Assembly (NCBI RefSeq): GCF_047739745.1
Contig: NZ_JBLLVA010000014.1
Location: forward strand, 1-64,000
Reading direction: 5' to 3'
Length of the DNA stretch: 64,000 nucleotides
DNA from: Pseudaminobacter sp047739745
GTDB lineage: Bacteria > Pseudomonadota > Alphaproteobacteria > Rhizobiales > Rhizobiaceae
Positions 18,546 through 27,657 of the stretch are shown one piece after another (the first letter of the stretch is position 1; each line of letters opens with the position of its first letter). The translations under genes were made by a program, and so were the position numbers. A model generated the notes under the pieces. That model was given only the letters and a program-made list of their open reading frames with translations, did not search any database and was not told where the DNA came from.

Positions 18546-19331
18546 TCATATAGTCGCTGCCTCGTCGGGCTGAAAGTCCCCCGACAGCACACGCGCGAAG
18601 GTGAGGACATCGACAGCGCTGGCGCCGCCCTTCTTCAAGGCCCGCGCTACCGCCGTCACGGTGGCGCCGGTGGTGAAGACGTCATCGACGATCAGCACGC
18701 GGCGACCACGAACTTCCATGTCCCGCTCCGCAGGCACGCGAAAGGCGGCACGCACATTGTCCTCGCGTTCGCGCCTTGCAAGCCCCACCTGCCGGCGCGT
18801 CCGCTTCACGCGCTCGACCGCCGACGGCGCCAAGGGGAGCCCGGAGAGACTGCTGACGGCACGCGCCAGTTCCGCCGACTGGTTGAAACGGCGTTGAAGG
18901 AAGCGCAGCCAATGCAGCGGCACCGGCACGACCACGTCGGCATCCGCCACCAGCTCGGCGCCCGCCCGCAGCATCCAGCGCGCCATCCACGGCGCAAGAT
19001 CGGTTCTGTCGCCATATTTCAGCCCCTGCACCATCGGGCGCGCCACACCCGTATAAGACACCGCCGCCCGGGCACGCTCGAAAGGCGGCGGATTTGCAAT
19101 CGCTGCGGCAGAAAGAAACCCCTCGCCCATGTCCTGCGTGAAAGGAGTGCCCATGACCTCGCACCACGGCTTTTCCAGAAACCGCAATTTCGGCCAGCAG
19201 GCAGCACAGAGCACGCCCGGCTGCGAGACCTGACGCCGGCAGCCGGCGCACACCGGCGGAAACAAAAGTCGCGCCGGCCATTCCATCGCGTTCCGGGCAA
19301 AACTCTTGAACTGCGACATCGGATCGGTCAC
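18546..19331 (-). CDS. ComF family protein (phosphoribosyltransferase fold)
   Basis: A 261-residue ComF/GntX-type protein. An N-terminal zinc-finger-like segment, PPVCAGCRRQVSQPGVLCAACW, is followed by a phosphoribosyltransferase domain with the PRPP motif VLIVDDVFTTGATVTAVARAL near residue 220. In naturally competent bacteria ComF helps DNA uptake; in most proteobacteria, including this group, the role is unknown. It heads the leftward operon leading into grxC. Confidence 0.92.
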   Translation of the reverse strand: MTDPMSQFKSFARNAMEWPARLLFPPVCAGCRRQVSQPGVLCAACWPKLRFLEKPWCEVMGTPFTQDMGEGFLSAAAIANPPPFERARAAVSYTGVARPMVQGLKYGDRTDLAPWMARWMLRAGAELVADADVVVPVPLHWLRFLQRRFNQSAELARAVSSLSGLPLAPSAVERVKRTRRQVGLARREREDNVRAAFRVPAERDMEVRGRRVLIVDDVFTTGATVTAVARALKKGGASAVDVLTFARVLSGDFQPDEAATI

Positions 19332-19525
19332 GACACTTTCAGCGAGATCAGGGTCAGGGTTTGAGGTCAGGACGAGCAGAGATAATGATTTTCGAGGCTC
19401 GGAGCGCAGTGTACTTGAGTATATGAGCAGCGGAAGCGCAGAAAAGCGTCATTTGCTGGTCGCCATGGCGTGAATATCAACCCCACCCTAGGCTGGAAAC
19501 CGCAGCGACATCAAGGACATCGACA

Positions 19526-20413
19526 TTGCAACCGCTCCTCGACACCGCCCTGCTGATTGCACGCAAGCGCCGCGCCTTGGCGCAGGCGGCGCCGGGAGCC
19601 GATTTCCTGCTTGCGCGTGTCACCGAGGAACTCAAGGACCGGCTCGGCACGGTCGAGCGGCGGTTTTCCGATGCGGTGACGGTGTTTTGCGTCACGCCGG
19701 CCGCCCGCGATGCGGTGCTGGCAAGCGGCAAGGCCGAGAGTGTCCGGCGGATAGAGGCGCACCAATCCTTTCTGGGCGATGATCCGGGGCTTGTCGCGGC
19801 GCCTGAAACTCTGCCGCTTGAAGCCGAGAGCATCGATCTTGCCGTATCTCTGCTTGCCCTGCACGAAACCAACGACATACCGGGCATGCTGATCCAGATC
19901 AGGCGCGCGCTGCGGCCGGACGGGCTGTTTTTGGGTGTCATGGCCGGCGCCGGCACCCTGGCCGAGTTGCGCGAAAGCCTGCTTGCGGCCGAAACCGAAA
20001 TCCACGGCGGCGCGAGCCCCCGCGTTATTCCGTTTACCGATGTCCGCGATGCCGGCGGCCTGCTGCAGCGCTCAGGCTTCGCGCTGCCGGTCACGGATGT
20101 GGATACCGTCACAGTGCGCTATGACACGATGTTCGAGCTGATGGCGGATTTGCGCGCCATGGGCGCGGCCAACGCCTTGCTCGATCGCTCGCGCCGGCCC
20201 GGAACGCGTCTTCTGTTCCAGCGCGCGGCGGAGATTTATGCCGAGCGCTTTTCCGATGCCGATGGCCGCATCCGAGCGACCTTCTCATTCGTGTGGCTGT
20301 CGGGCTGGGCACCGGATGCCTCGCAGCAAAAGCCGCTGAAGCCCGGTTCGGCAAAGATGTCGCTGGCGAAAGCTCTCGAAGATCCCAAAAGCGATGACAA
20401 GGAGCAGGGCTAG
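19526..20413 (+). CDS. Methyltransferase-domain protein, NDUFAF5/BioC-like, motif I degenerate
   Basis: A 295-residue protein of the SAM-methyltransferase fold, most like the alphaproteobacterial relatives of NDUFAF5. The middle matches well: PLEAESIDLAVSLLALHETNDIPGMLIQIRRALRPDGLFLGVM (motifs II-IV), then LAELRESLLAAETEIHGGASPRVIPF. However, the region where glycine-rich motif I should lie (about residues 35-65) reads VERRFSDAVTVFCVTPAARDAVL and has no GxGxG. SAM binding may therefore be altered or lost. It starts at TTG with AAGGA eight bases upstream. Divergent from comF; its end overlaps the flp stop codon tail to tail. Confidence 0.8.
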   Translation: MQPLLDTALLIARKRRALAQAAPGADFLLARVTEELKDRLGTVERRFSDAVTVFCVTPAARDAVLASGKAESVRRIEAHQSFLGDDPGLVAAPETLPLEAESIDLAVSLLALHETNDIPGMLIQIRRALRPDGLFLGVMAGAGTLAELRESLLAAETEIHGGASPRVIPFTDVRDAGGLLQRSGFALPVTDVDTVTVRYDTMFELMADLRAMGAANALLDRSRRPGTRLLFQRAAEIYAERFSDADGRIRATFSFVWLSGWAPDASQQKPLKPGSAKMSLAKALEDPKSDDKEQG

Positions 20414-20598
20414 TCGCTCGGCTCTCTTAAGGCTTGGACGAGCTGACTGCTGGTGTCACTGAACATGAATTCGAGCGAACCGGCGAACATGCCGAAACTC
20501 CCCACGATCGCCAGCGCAAGCAACGAGACGATCAGCCCGTATTCGATCGCCGTGGCGCCGCTGTCATCGTTCGCAAATTGCCGAATTCGCTTTTGCAT
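20410..20598 (-). CDS. Flp family type IVb pilin (orphan)
   Basis: A 62-residue pilin subunit. The prepilin signature is DDSGATAIEYGLI: cleavage is expected after Gly14, leaving Ala15 as the first residue, Glu19 at position +5 and Tyr20 next to it, as in Flp pilins. The hydrophobic stretch (about 15-38) forms the fibre core. No other tad/cpa gene is present in this window, so it must be assembled by machinery encoded elsewhere or serve another purpose. The upstream region contains several TTAA elements and a perfect 8-bp hairpin (20647-20666). Confidence 0.9.
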   Translation of the reverse strand: MQKRIRQFANDDSGATAIEYGLIVSLLALAIVGSFGMFAGSLEFMFSDTSSQLVQALREPSD

Positions 20599-20690
20599 CG
20601 TGGCTTGCCCTTTTGCAGCGATGCTAGGGCGAAGTCATTAAGAAAGGTTAAGGCGTCAGCCTTAACAGCCGATGAAGCTGGAGGGATGAA

Positions 20691-21002
20691 TCAACAGGCG
20701 CCGCTGCGCGCGCCGTTCTCGCGGATGATGCATACCGCCTTCGGTGACGGCTGCAGCACGCTCCTGCGGATCGTATAGGTCTCGCCTCGGCCGATCGACC
20801 CGGTGCTCATCATGTCCAGACCTCTGGCGCTATTTCTGACGACCTTGTCCACCCGCGTGTTTAGCATGGGGGTGGCCAGCAACGCGAAGGCGATCACCGC
20901 CGTGCCGAACAGGAGGGTGAGGCGAAGCGCGCCCATGCCGGCACTGCCGATGCGCGAACCATGCTCGCTACGAACGAGATTCCATCGTTCATCGCTCTTC
21001 AT
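20691..21002 (-). CDS. Small single-pass membrane protein, uncharacterised
   Basis: A 103-residue protein starting MKSDERWNLVRSEHG. One strong membrane segment (about 28-48, LRLTLLFGTAVIAFALLATPM) is followed by a short external domain, SARGLDMMSTGSIGRGETYTIRRSVLQ, ending in two cysteines (VCIIRENGARSGAC). I do not recognise a named family, though the codon use looks like its neighbours. It lies upstream of flp on the same strand, 92 bp away, so a link to pilus or envelope function is possible but unproven. A Met nine codons earlier is an alternative start. Confidence 0.65.
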   Translation of the reverse strand: MKSDERWNLVRSEHGSRIGSAGMGALRLTLLFGTAVIAFALLATPMLNTRVDKVVRNSARGLDMMSTGSIGRGETYTIRRSVLQPSPKAVCIIRENGARSGAC

Positions 21003-21114
21003 GCGAACCCCTTTCCCGCCAAACGCCAATGCTGCCCCCGAGCCGAGGCAATCGGGACTAAATATTTCACGGTTGGTTAAAGGTTTGCTTAACCCTGCGG
21101 ATTGCCGGCCGATC

Positions 21115-21546
21115 TCACAAAAGATCGATCAGGTACGGGATCAGCGGTTCGTCGGCCGGCGGCATCGGATAGTCCCGCATCTGGCGCGGACGCACCCATT
21201 TCAGCACCTGACCTTCCTGCGGCTGCGGCGTGCCCCAAAACCTGCGGCAGACGAACAGCGGCATCAGCAGATGGAAGTCGTCGTAGGAATGGCTGGCGAA
21301 GGTTAGCGGCGCCAGACAGGCGGCCTTGGTCTCGACGCCGATCTCCTCGCGCAGTTCGCGGATCAGCGTTTCCTCTGGCGTTTCGCCCGGCTCGACCTTG
21401 CCGCCGGGAAATTCCCATAGGCCAGCAAGCGTCTTGCCCGGTGGGCGCTGCGCCAGAAGCACGCGGCCGTCCGCGTCAACGAGCGCGCAGGCCGCAACCA
21501 GAAGAATGCGTTTGCCGCCGATCTCGTTTGCCGCCATCTCCATCAT
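21115..21546 (-). CDS. mutT: MutT/Nudix 8-oxo-dGTP diphosphatase
   Basis: A 143-residue Nudix hydrolase with an intact Nudix box, GGKVEPGETPEETLIRELREEIGV. This fits GX5EX7REUXEEXGU fully, including the metal-binding glutamates. AQRPPGKTLAGLWEFPGGK is the MutT-type N-terminal signature. The likely role is removing oxidised nucleotides such as 8-oxo-dGTP before they enter DNA. Its start overlaps the stop codon of the GNAT gene by 4 bases, in the operon ppiC-argJ-GNAT-mutT. Confidence 0.93.
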   Translation of the reverse strand: MMEMAANEIGGKRILLVAACALVDADGRVLLAQRPPGKTLAGLWEFPGGKVEPGETPEETLIRELREEIGVETKAACLAPLTFASHSYDDFHLLMPLFVCRRFWGTPQPQEGQVLKWVRPRQMRDYPMPPADEPLIPYLIDLL

Positions 21547-22319
21547 GCCTCCGGCGGGCGACGGTAGTGATAGCGATAGACCTCGGCAAAGCCGAGGGAT
21601 TCATAAAGATGGCGCGCGGCCTCATTGCCCGCATCCACTTGAAGCCAACCCTCGCGCGCACCGCGCAATCGCGCCCATTTCAGGGCGGAGAGCACGAGGC
21701 GGCGGCCATGCCCCTTGCCGCGCTCGGCCGGGTCGGTGGCGATTTCGAAGAGCCCGGCGAGATCGCCTTCATGCACGCAGATCGCCGTCGATAGCGCCGT
21801 CTTGTCGTTCTCCAGTACAAAAAGTCCCGCTTGCGGCTGGATCGCGCCGATGATCTCGGAAAGGCCCGGCCGCAGCGAAGCGGAAACACCACGGACCTTG
21901 ACCGCCGCGCCGACAAATCGGCCGATGTCCTTGAGCGGTATCTGGTCCATCGCGTCCTCGACCGCGATCCGGTCGAGCGCAACCCGCATCACCAGGGATT
22001 CAGCGAGCGTGCTCCAGCCCTGCTCATCGAGATGGCGCGACAATGCCGCCCCCGACAGCGGCGAGATGCGGAAGGTGAGCGGCCGTCCATAAGCATCGAA
22101 GCGGCGGGCCGCACGCGCGATCCGCTCGGGCAGGTTGGCGACATCGCTCGGATCGAGCGGATTGATCGAATTCAGCCGCTTGGCCGGATGACCGGCGGTA
22201 AGACGTACCACCCAGGTGCCGTCATAATGCACGGCCGCCGCCGGCCAGGCGCGAAAGCCAGCCGCTTCGTAGCGGCGCACCTTGGCGAGTTCCGGTTTCG
22301 GGCGCTTGTCTTGCGACAC
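21543..22319 (-). CDS. GNAT family N-acetyltransferase
   Basis: A protein of about 258 residues whose C-terminal half is a GNAT domain. The acetyl-CoA binding motif A is visible as LFEIATDPAERGKGHGRRLVLSALKWARLRGAREGWLQV, followed by NEAARHLYESLGFAEVYRYHYR. The N-terminal half (about 1-130) resembles the duplicated, CoA-free GNAT lobe of rhizobial relatives. The substrate is unknown. I prefer a GTG start 8 bases after the argJ stop. An ATG 39 bases further up would overlap argJ by 32 bases but has an AAGGA close by. Confidence 0.85.
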   Translation of the reverse strand: MSQDKRPKPELAKVRRYEAAGFRAWPAAAVHYDGTWVVRLTAGHPAKRLNSINPLDPSDVANLPERIARAARRFDAYGRPLTFRISPLSGAALSRHLDEQGWSTLAESLVMRVALDRIAVEDAMDQIPLKDIGRFVGAAVKVRGVSASLRPGLSEIIGAIQPQAGLFVLENDKTALSTAICVHEGDLAGLFEIATDPAERGKGHGRRLVLSALKWARLRGAREGWLQVDAGNEAARHLYESLGFAEVYRYHYRRPPEA

Positions 22320-22326
22320 CGTGCGG

Positions 22327-23568
22327 TCAGCTCCGGTAGTCGCCGTTGATGGCGACATATTCCTTGGTCAGGTCGCAGGTCCAGACCGTCGCCTTGCCGC
22401 GCCCGATGCCGATGTCGGCGCGGATGACGATCTCGTCGCGCTTCATGTAGGCGGAAGTCTGTTCCTCGGAATAGGCCGGATCGCGCTCGCCATTATGCGC
22501 CAGGCGATTGTCGCCGAACCAGATCGACAACAGGTCGCGGTCGGCCGGCTCCCCGGACTTGCCGACCGCCATGACGACGCGGCCCCAATTTGCGTCCTCG
22601 CCGGCGACCGCCGTCTTGACCAGCGGCGAGTTGGCGATCGCCAGCGCGATGCGCTTGGCCGAGCGCGCCGATTTCGCCCCGGTGACGGTGACTTCCACCT
22701 GCTTGCGCGCGCCCTCGCCGTCACGCACGACCTGAAGCGCGAGGTTCTTGAGTATCTTGTTGAGCGCTCGCTTGAACTGCGCGAGACGGGCATCCTTGGC
22801 GTCGTCGATCTTCGGCGCGCCGCGCCCGGCGGCCGCCCCGGTGGCGAACAGCAGCAGCGTGTCGCTGGTCGAAGTGTCGCTGTCCACGGTCACCGCATTG
22901 AAGGTCGAGCCAACCCCCTTTGACAACAGATCCTGCAGCACGGGCGCGGAAATCGGCGCATCGGTTGCGATGAAGGAAAGCATCGTCGCCATGTCCGGCG
23001 CGATCATGCCGGCACCCTTGGCAATGCCGTTGATGGTGACCTCGGCGTCGCCCAGCCTGACCGTCGCCGTCGCCACCTTCGGGTAGGTGTCGGTGGTCAT
23101 GATCGCTTTGGCGGCTTCTACCCACAGGTCCGGCTTCGCCTCCTTGACCATGCCGGCCAGCAGATGGCTGAAGCGGCCGGCGTCCAGCGGCTCGCCGATA
23201 ACGCCGGTTGAAGCAAGGAATACATCACTCGGCGTGCAGCCGGCCGCCTGCGCTGCCGCCTTGCCGGTTGCCGTGGTCGATTCGCGGCCCTTGCTGCCAG
23301 TGAACGCGTTGGCATTGCCGGAATTGACCACCAGGATGCGCGCCTTGCCGGCGCCGAGATTCTCGCGGCAGAAATCGACCGGCGCCGAGGGACATTTCGA
23401 ACGGGTGAACACGCCGGCGACCGTCGTGCCCGCGTCGAACACCATCGTCAAAAGATCGGTGCGGTTGCGGTACTTGATCCCCGCTTCGGCGGTGGCGATG
23501 GCGGTGCCCTCGACTGCGGGCATCTTCGGGTACTTCCTGGGCGCGAGCGGAGAAATCGTCTCGGACAT
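22327..23568 (-). CDS. argJ: Bifunctional ornithine acetyltransferase / N-acetylglutamate synthase
   Basis: ArgJ, 413 residues, moves the acetyl group from N-acetylornithine to glutamate in the cyclic arginine pathway. AEAGIKYRNRTDLLTMVFDAGTTVAGVFTRSKCPSAPV is the conserved N-terminal region. The self-cleavage site is in KGAGMIAPDMATMLSF, where the Thr of MATML becomes the catalytic N-terminus of the beta chain. The C-terminus AINGDYRS is typical. The start MSETISPLAPRKYP is chosen over an upstream Met. It shares an operon with ppiC upstream and the GNAT and mutT genes downstream; argH is 30 kb away. Confidence 0.96.
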   Translation of the reverse strand: MSETISPLAPRKYPKMPAVEGTAIATAEAGIKYRNRTDLLTMVFDAGTTVAGVFTRSKCPSAPVDFCRENLGAGKARILVVNSGNANAFTGSKGRESTTATGKAAAQAAGCTPSDVFLASTGVIGEPLDAGRFSHLLAGMVKEAKPDLWVEAAKAIMTTDTYPKVATATVRLGDAEVTINGIAKGAGMIAPDMATMLSFIATDAPISAPVLQDLLSKGVGSTFNAVTVDSDTSTSDTLLLFATGAAAGRGAPKIDDAKDARLAQFKRALNKILKNLALQVVRDGEGARKQVEVTVTGAKSARSAKRIALAIANSPLVKTAVAGEDANWGRVVMAVGKSGEPADRDLLSIWFGDNRLAHNGERDPAYSEEQTSAYMKRDEIVIRADIGIGRGKATVWTCDLTKEYVAINGDYRS

Positions 23569-23672
23569 GGCATCTCGATCTGTGGAATACGGAAACCCTG
23601 CCGGTTTGCCCGATACCGTAAAACCGCGCAAGGCGGTTTCACGGCTTGGAGTGGAGCGAAAGCAGGCCGTTT

Positions 23673-24569
23673 TTACTGCGCCATGGCGTCGACGGCCTTC
23701 TTCAGCTCCGGATCGGCAACATCGATCTTGGCGGAAGTGCGCAGCGACTTGACCAGTTCGAAATATTTGTCGCGCAGCAGCAACGAGCGGACCTGGTCCT
23801 TGACCTGATCGAAGGCCGGCGGCTGCTTGGCCCGCTTGTCCTCGACCTTGATGACATGGAAGCCGAACTGGCTCTGCACAGGCTCCTTGCTATAGGCGCC
23901 GACCTCGAGCGCGAATGCCGCCTTCTCGAACTCCGGCACCATCTGGCCGGGGCCGAAATAGCCGAGATCGCCGCCCTGCGCGGCCGAGCCGTCGGACGAC
24001 TTTTCCTTGGCGACGTCTTCGAACTTGGCACCGCCGTCAAGTTCCTTGATGACAGCCTCGGCTTCTTCCTTGGTCTTCACCAATATGTGCCGCGCCTTGA
24101 CTTCATTGACCGGCGGGGTGTCGGCCATTTCCTTGTCGTAACGGGCGCGAACGTCCTCGTCGGTGATCTTCTTGCTCACTTCCGCATCGACGACGGCGCT
24201 GTGCAGCGCGCGCTCCTGCAGGAACGTCATCCGGCGCTGGAAGTCGGGCGTCTTGTCGAGGCCCTTCGCCTGCGCCTCGGCTGCCATCAGGCGGATTTCG
24301 ATCGTCGCCGAAAGGGCGGCCGCGCGGCGCTGTTCAGGCGGCAGGCGCGAAAACTGCTGGTCGAGATCATCCTCGGCGATTTTCAGATCTGCTTCGGTGA
24401 TGGGCTGCCCGTTGATCGTCGCCACCACTGCTTCGGGATCGACCGGAGCGGGTGCGGGCGTTTCCGCAGGCGCGGTTTCCTGCGCGATTGCCAATGTAGC
24501 GGGCGCAACCGCGAGCGCCAGCAGGGCGCCAAGGCCGGCAAGGGACGCGCGTCGAATCGAAAAAGGCAT
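23673..24569 (-). CDS. Periplasmic parvulin-type peptidyl-prolyl isomerase
   Basis: A 298-residue SurA/PpiC-type chaperone. A signal peptide (RRASLAGLGALLALAVAPATLAIA) precedes a SurA-N-like helical region (about 45-130) and the rotamase domain (about 140-235). The rotamase signatures are VKARHILVKTKEEAEAVIKEL, AAQGGDLGYFGPGQMVPEFEKAAFAL and QSQFGFHVIKVEDKR. It assists folding of exported and outer-membrane proteins. It is divergent from secA, so two steps of protein export sit back to back, a conserved rhizobial arrangement. Confidence 0.95.
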   Translation of the reverse strand: MPFSIRRASLAGLGALLALAVAPATLAIAQETAPAETPAPAPVDPEAVVATINGQPITEADLKIAEDDLDQQFSRLPPEQRRAAALSATIEIRLMAAEAQAKGLDKTPDFQRRMTFLQERALHSAVVDAEVSKKITDEDVRARYDKEMADTPPVNEVKARHILVKTKEEAEAVIKELDGGAKFEDVAKEKSSDGSAAQGGDLGYFGPGQMVPEFEKAAFALEVGAYSKEPVQSQFGFHVIKVEDKRAKQPPAFDQVKDQVRSLLLRDKYFELVKSLRTSAKIDVADPELKKAVDAMAQ

Positions 24570-24726
24570 CAAAAAACTCTCCGTGGGGATTGGCAGGGCC
24601 TTCAAGCCGGCACAAATATGGCCAAATTCGGCACGGCCGCCATCGACGCCGCCACGTTGACATCGCCTGTGCCCCCTCTTATCTGTCCATCGGCTTTGCG
24701 TCCAGAGCCGTTTTCCGGGCGCCTTG

Positions 24727-24754
24727 TTGTCTGAACCTGTTCTGACCCTATCAT
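24727..24754 (+). promoter_or_regulatory. Possible promoter of secA
   Basis: TTGTCT (24727-24732) is followed after 16 bp by TATCAT (24749-24754), about 50 bp before the secA start. Both are close to vegetative sigma-factor consensus, but such matches arise by chance in 200 bp. Confidence 0.35.
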
Positions 24755-24805
24755 GGCGGCTTCGCCGGCGCCCCCGGTCGGAAATTCGAACTGAAAGGCC
24801 CTTTG

Positions 24806-27529
24806 ATGGTCAGTTTTGGCGGCCTTGCCCGCAAAATCTTCGGCTCCTCCAACGATCGCCGTGTCAAATCGGCGCGACCCAGGGTCCAGGCGATCAACGC
24901 CATGGAAAACGAGATGCGCGCGCTGTCCGATGACGAGCTTCGCGCCCGCACCGAGCAATTCCGCCAGGACCTGGCCAACGGCGCCCATATCGACGACCTG
25001 CTGGTTCCTGCGTTCGCGGTGGTGCGCGAGGGCGCGCGCCGCGTGCTCGGCCTTCGGCCCTTCGACGTACAGCTCATCGGCGGCATGGTGCTGCATGAAG
25101 GCGGGATCGCCGAGATGCGCACCGGCGAAGGCAAGACGCTGGTCGCCACCCTTCCCGTCTATCTCAACGCGCTCGCCGGCAAGGGCGTCCACGTCGTCAC
25201 CGTCAATGACTATCTGGCGACCCGCGACGCCGGCTGGATGGGCCGCATCTACAAATTCCTCGGCCTGTCGGTCGGCGTCATCGTCCATGGCCTGTCAGAC
25301 GAGGAGCGGCGCGCCGCCTATGCCTGCGACGTCACCTACGCCACCAACAACGAGCTCGGCTTCGACTATCTGCGCGACAACATGAAGTACGAGCGCGCCC
25401 AGATGGTGCAGCGCGGTCACAATTACGCGATCGTCGACGAGGTCGATTCGATCCTGATCGACGAGGCGCGCACGCCGCTGATCATTTCCGGCCCTCTCGA
25501 GGACCGCTCGGAAATGTACAACACAATCGATGCCTTCATCCTCCAGCTCGGACCGGACGACTATGAGGTCGATGAGAAGCAGAAGACGGCGATCTTCACC
25601 GAGGACGGCACCGAGAAACTGGAAAACCTGCTGCGCGGCGCGGGCCATCTGAAGGGCGAGTCGCTCTACGACGTCGAGAACGTCGCCATCGTCCACCACG
25701 TCAACAACGCGCTGAAGGCGCATCGCCTGTTCCAGCGCGACAAGGACTACATCGTCAACAATGGCGAGATCGTCATCATCGACGAGTTCACCGGCCGCAT
25801 GATGCCGGGCCGCCGCTTCTCCGAAGGCCTGCACCAGGCGCTCGAGGCCAAGGAGCATGTGACGATCCAGCCCGAGAACCAGACGCTGGCCTCGGTGACC
25901 TTCCAGAACTATTTCCGCATGTACAAGAAGCTGGCCGGCATGACCGGCACGGCGGCGACCGAAGCGGAAGAGTTCGGCAACATCTACGGTCTTGGCGTCA
26001 CCGAAATTCCGACAAACGTTCCGGTCCAGCGCATTGATGAAGACGATGAGGTCTACCGGACGGTCGAGGAAAAATACAAGGCCATCGTACGCGAAATCCG
26101 CGAAGCCCACGCCAAGGGCCAGCCGACGCTGGTCGGAACGACCTCCATCGAAAAGTCGGAACTGCTCGCCGAGCGCCTGCGCAAGGATGGGTTCAAGAAT
26201 TTCGAGGTGCTGAACGCGCGTCATCACGAGCGTGAGGCGGCGATCGTGGCGCAGGCCGGCAAGCCGGGCGCCATCACAATCGCCACCAACATGGCCGGTC
26301 GCGGCACCGACATTCAGCTAGGCGGCAACGCCGAGATGCGGATCGCCGAGGAACTTGGCGATATGCCGGCCGGACCCGAGCGCGAAGCTCGGGAGAAGGC
26401 GATCCATGACGACGTGGCGCGGCTCAAGGAAAAGGCGCTTGCCGCCGGCGGGCTTTTCGTGCTCGCCACCGAGCGGCATGAGAGCCGCCGCATCGACAAC
26501 CAGTTGCGCGGCCGCTCCGGCCGCCAGGGCGATCCGGGCCGCTCGAAATTCTTCCTGTCGCTGCAGGACGATCTGATGCGCATCTTCGGGTCCGAGCGCA
26601 TGGACGGCATGCTACAGAAGCTCGGCCTCAAGGAGGATGAGGCGATCATCCATCCCTGGATCAACAAGGCGCTGGAAAAGGCGCAAAAGAAGGTCGAGGC
26701 GCGCAACTTCGATATCCGCAAGAACCTGCTGAAATATGACGACGTCATGAACGACCAGCGCAAGGTCGTGTTCGCGCAGCGCCTCGAACTGATGGACGGC
26801 GAGAATCTCGGCGAAACGGTCGCCGAGATGCGCCAGGACGTCATTGACGACCTTGTCGCCAAGCATATTCCCGAGAACGCCTATTCCGAACAGTGGGACG
26901 CCGTGGGCCTCAAGGAAGGCGTCCTCCAGTATCTCAATCACGATCTGCCGATCGAGGATTGGGTGCAGGAGGAAGGCATCGCCGAAGACGATATCCGCGA
27001 TCGCATCACCGAACAGGCCAACGCTGCCGCGGCCGACCGGGCTGAGCGGTTCGGGCCCGAGGTGATGACCTATGTCGAGCGCTCGATCGTGCTCCAGACG
27101 CTCGACCATCTGTGGCGCGAGCATCTGGTCAATCTCGATCACCTGCGTTCCGTTGTCGGCTTCCGCGGCTACGGCCAGCGCGATCCGCTGAACGAGTATA
27201 AGTCGGAGGGCTTCGAGCTGTTCCAGGCGATGCTCGGCAACCTTCGCCAGGCGGTCACCGCGCAGCTCATGCGCGTCGAACTGGTGCGCGAAGCTGCCGA
27301 AGCGCCACCCCCGCAGGCTCCGGCCACGCATGGGCATCATTTCGACGCCAATACCGGCGAGGATTCCTTCGGCGATGTCGCTACGGCGGTTCTGGAAGAC
27401 CCGCGCGTCGTGCCGGCCGAAGAACGCGATCCGAGCAATCCGCAAAGTTGGGGCAAGGTGGGACGCAACGAGCCCTGCCCCTGCGGTTCGGGCAAGAAAT
27501 ACAAGCACTGCCACGGCGCATTCGCCTGA
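24806..27529 (+). CDS. secA: Preprotein translocase ATPase SecA
   Basis: SecA, 907 residues, drives secreted proteins through SecYEG using ATP. Walker A is in MRTGEGKTLVATLPVYLNAL (about 105-110), and Walker B is in IVDEVDSILIDEARTPLIISG. The second motor domain contains TNMAGRGTDIQLGGN and RQLRGRSGRQGDPG-like motifs (RIDNQLRGRSGRQGDPG). The C-terminus carries the SEC-C zinc motif CPCGSGKKYKHCHG, which contacts SecB and phospholipids. The ATG at 24806 is preferred over the TTG just before it. A strong terminator follows, so the gene is a single unit. Confidence 0.98.
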   Translation: MVSFGGLARKIFGSSNDRRVKSARPRVQAINAMENEMRALSDDELRARTEQFRQDLANGAHIDDLLVPAFAVVREGARRVLGLRPFDVQLIGGMVLHEGGIAEMRTGEGKTLVATLPVYLNALAGKGVHVVTVNDYLATRDAGWMGRIYKFLGLSVGVIVHGLSDEERRAAYACDVTYATNNELGFDYLRDNMKYERAQMVQRGHNYAIVDEVDSILIDEARTPLIISGPLEDRSEMYNTIDAFILQLGPDDYEVDEKQKTAIFTEDGTEKLENLLRGAGHLKGESLYDVENVAIVHHVNNALKAHRLFQRDKDYIVNNGEIVIIDEFTGRMMPGRRFSEGLHQALEAKEHVTIQPENQTLASVTFQNYFRMYKKLAGMTGTAATEAEEFGNIYGLGVTEIPTNVPVQRIDEDDEVYRTVEEKYKAIVREIREAHAKGQPTLVGTTSIEKSELLAERLRKDGFKNFEVLNARHHEREAAIVAQAGKPGAITIATNMAGRGTDIQLGGNAEMRIAEELGDMPAGPEREAREKAIHDDVARLKEKALAAGGLFVLATERHESRRIDNQLRGRSGRQGDPGRSKFFLSLQDDLMRIFGSERMDGMLQKLGLKEDEAIIHPWINKALEKAQKKVEARNFDIRKNLLKYDDVMNDQRKVVFAQRLELMDGENLGETVAEMRQDVIDDLVAKHIPENAYSEQWDAVGLKEGVLQYLNHDLPIEDWVQEEGIAEDDIRDRITEQANAAAADRAERFGPEVMTYVERSIVLQTLDHLWREHLVNLDHLRSVVGFRGYGQRDPLNEYKSEGFELFQAMLGNLRQAVTAQLMRVELVREAAEAPPPQAPATHGHHFDANTGEDSFGDVATAVLEDPRVVPAEERDPSNPQSWGKVGRNEPCPCGSGKKYKHCHGAFA

Positions 27530-27550
27530 ACCACTCGGGCATCAACCGGC

Positions 27551-27585
27551 ATGAAACGGCCCGGCCTCGCGCCGGGCCGTTTCAT
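27551..27585 (+). terminator. Strong intrinsic hairpin after secA
   Basis: A perfect 15-bp stem (ATGAAACGGCCCGGC / GCCGGGCCGTTTCAT) with a 5-base loop, 21 bp past the secA stop codon. The 3' arm ends with TTTCATGTT, a modest U-rich tail. It is symmetric and could also stop leftward transcripts. Confidence 0.85.
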
Positions 27586-27657
27586 GTTCGGCTCCTGTCC
27601 CCCGTCCCGAACCGTTTCTTAAACAGTCTTGCATAAGCCTCCCTGACGGAAATCGGA

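Noticed and set aside
20638..20666. CtrA box upstream of the Flp pilin gene
   Set aside because: The TTAA pairs are spaced by 6 and 10 bases, not 7, so they do not fit the consensus; kept only as a note on local TTAA repeats.
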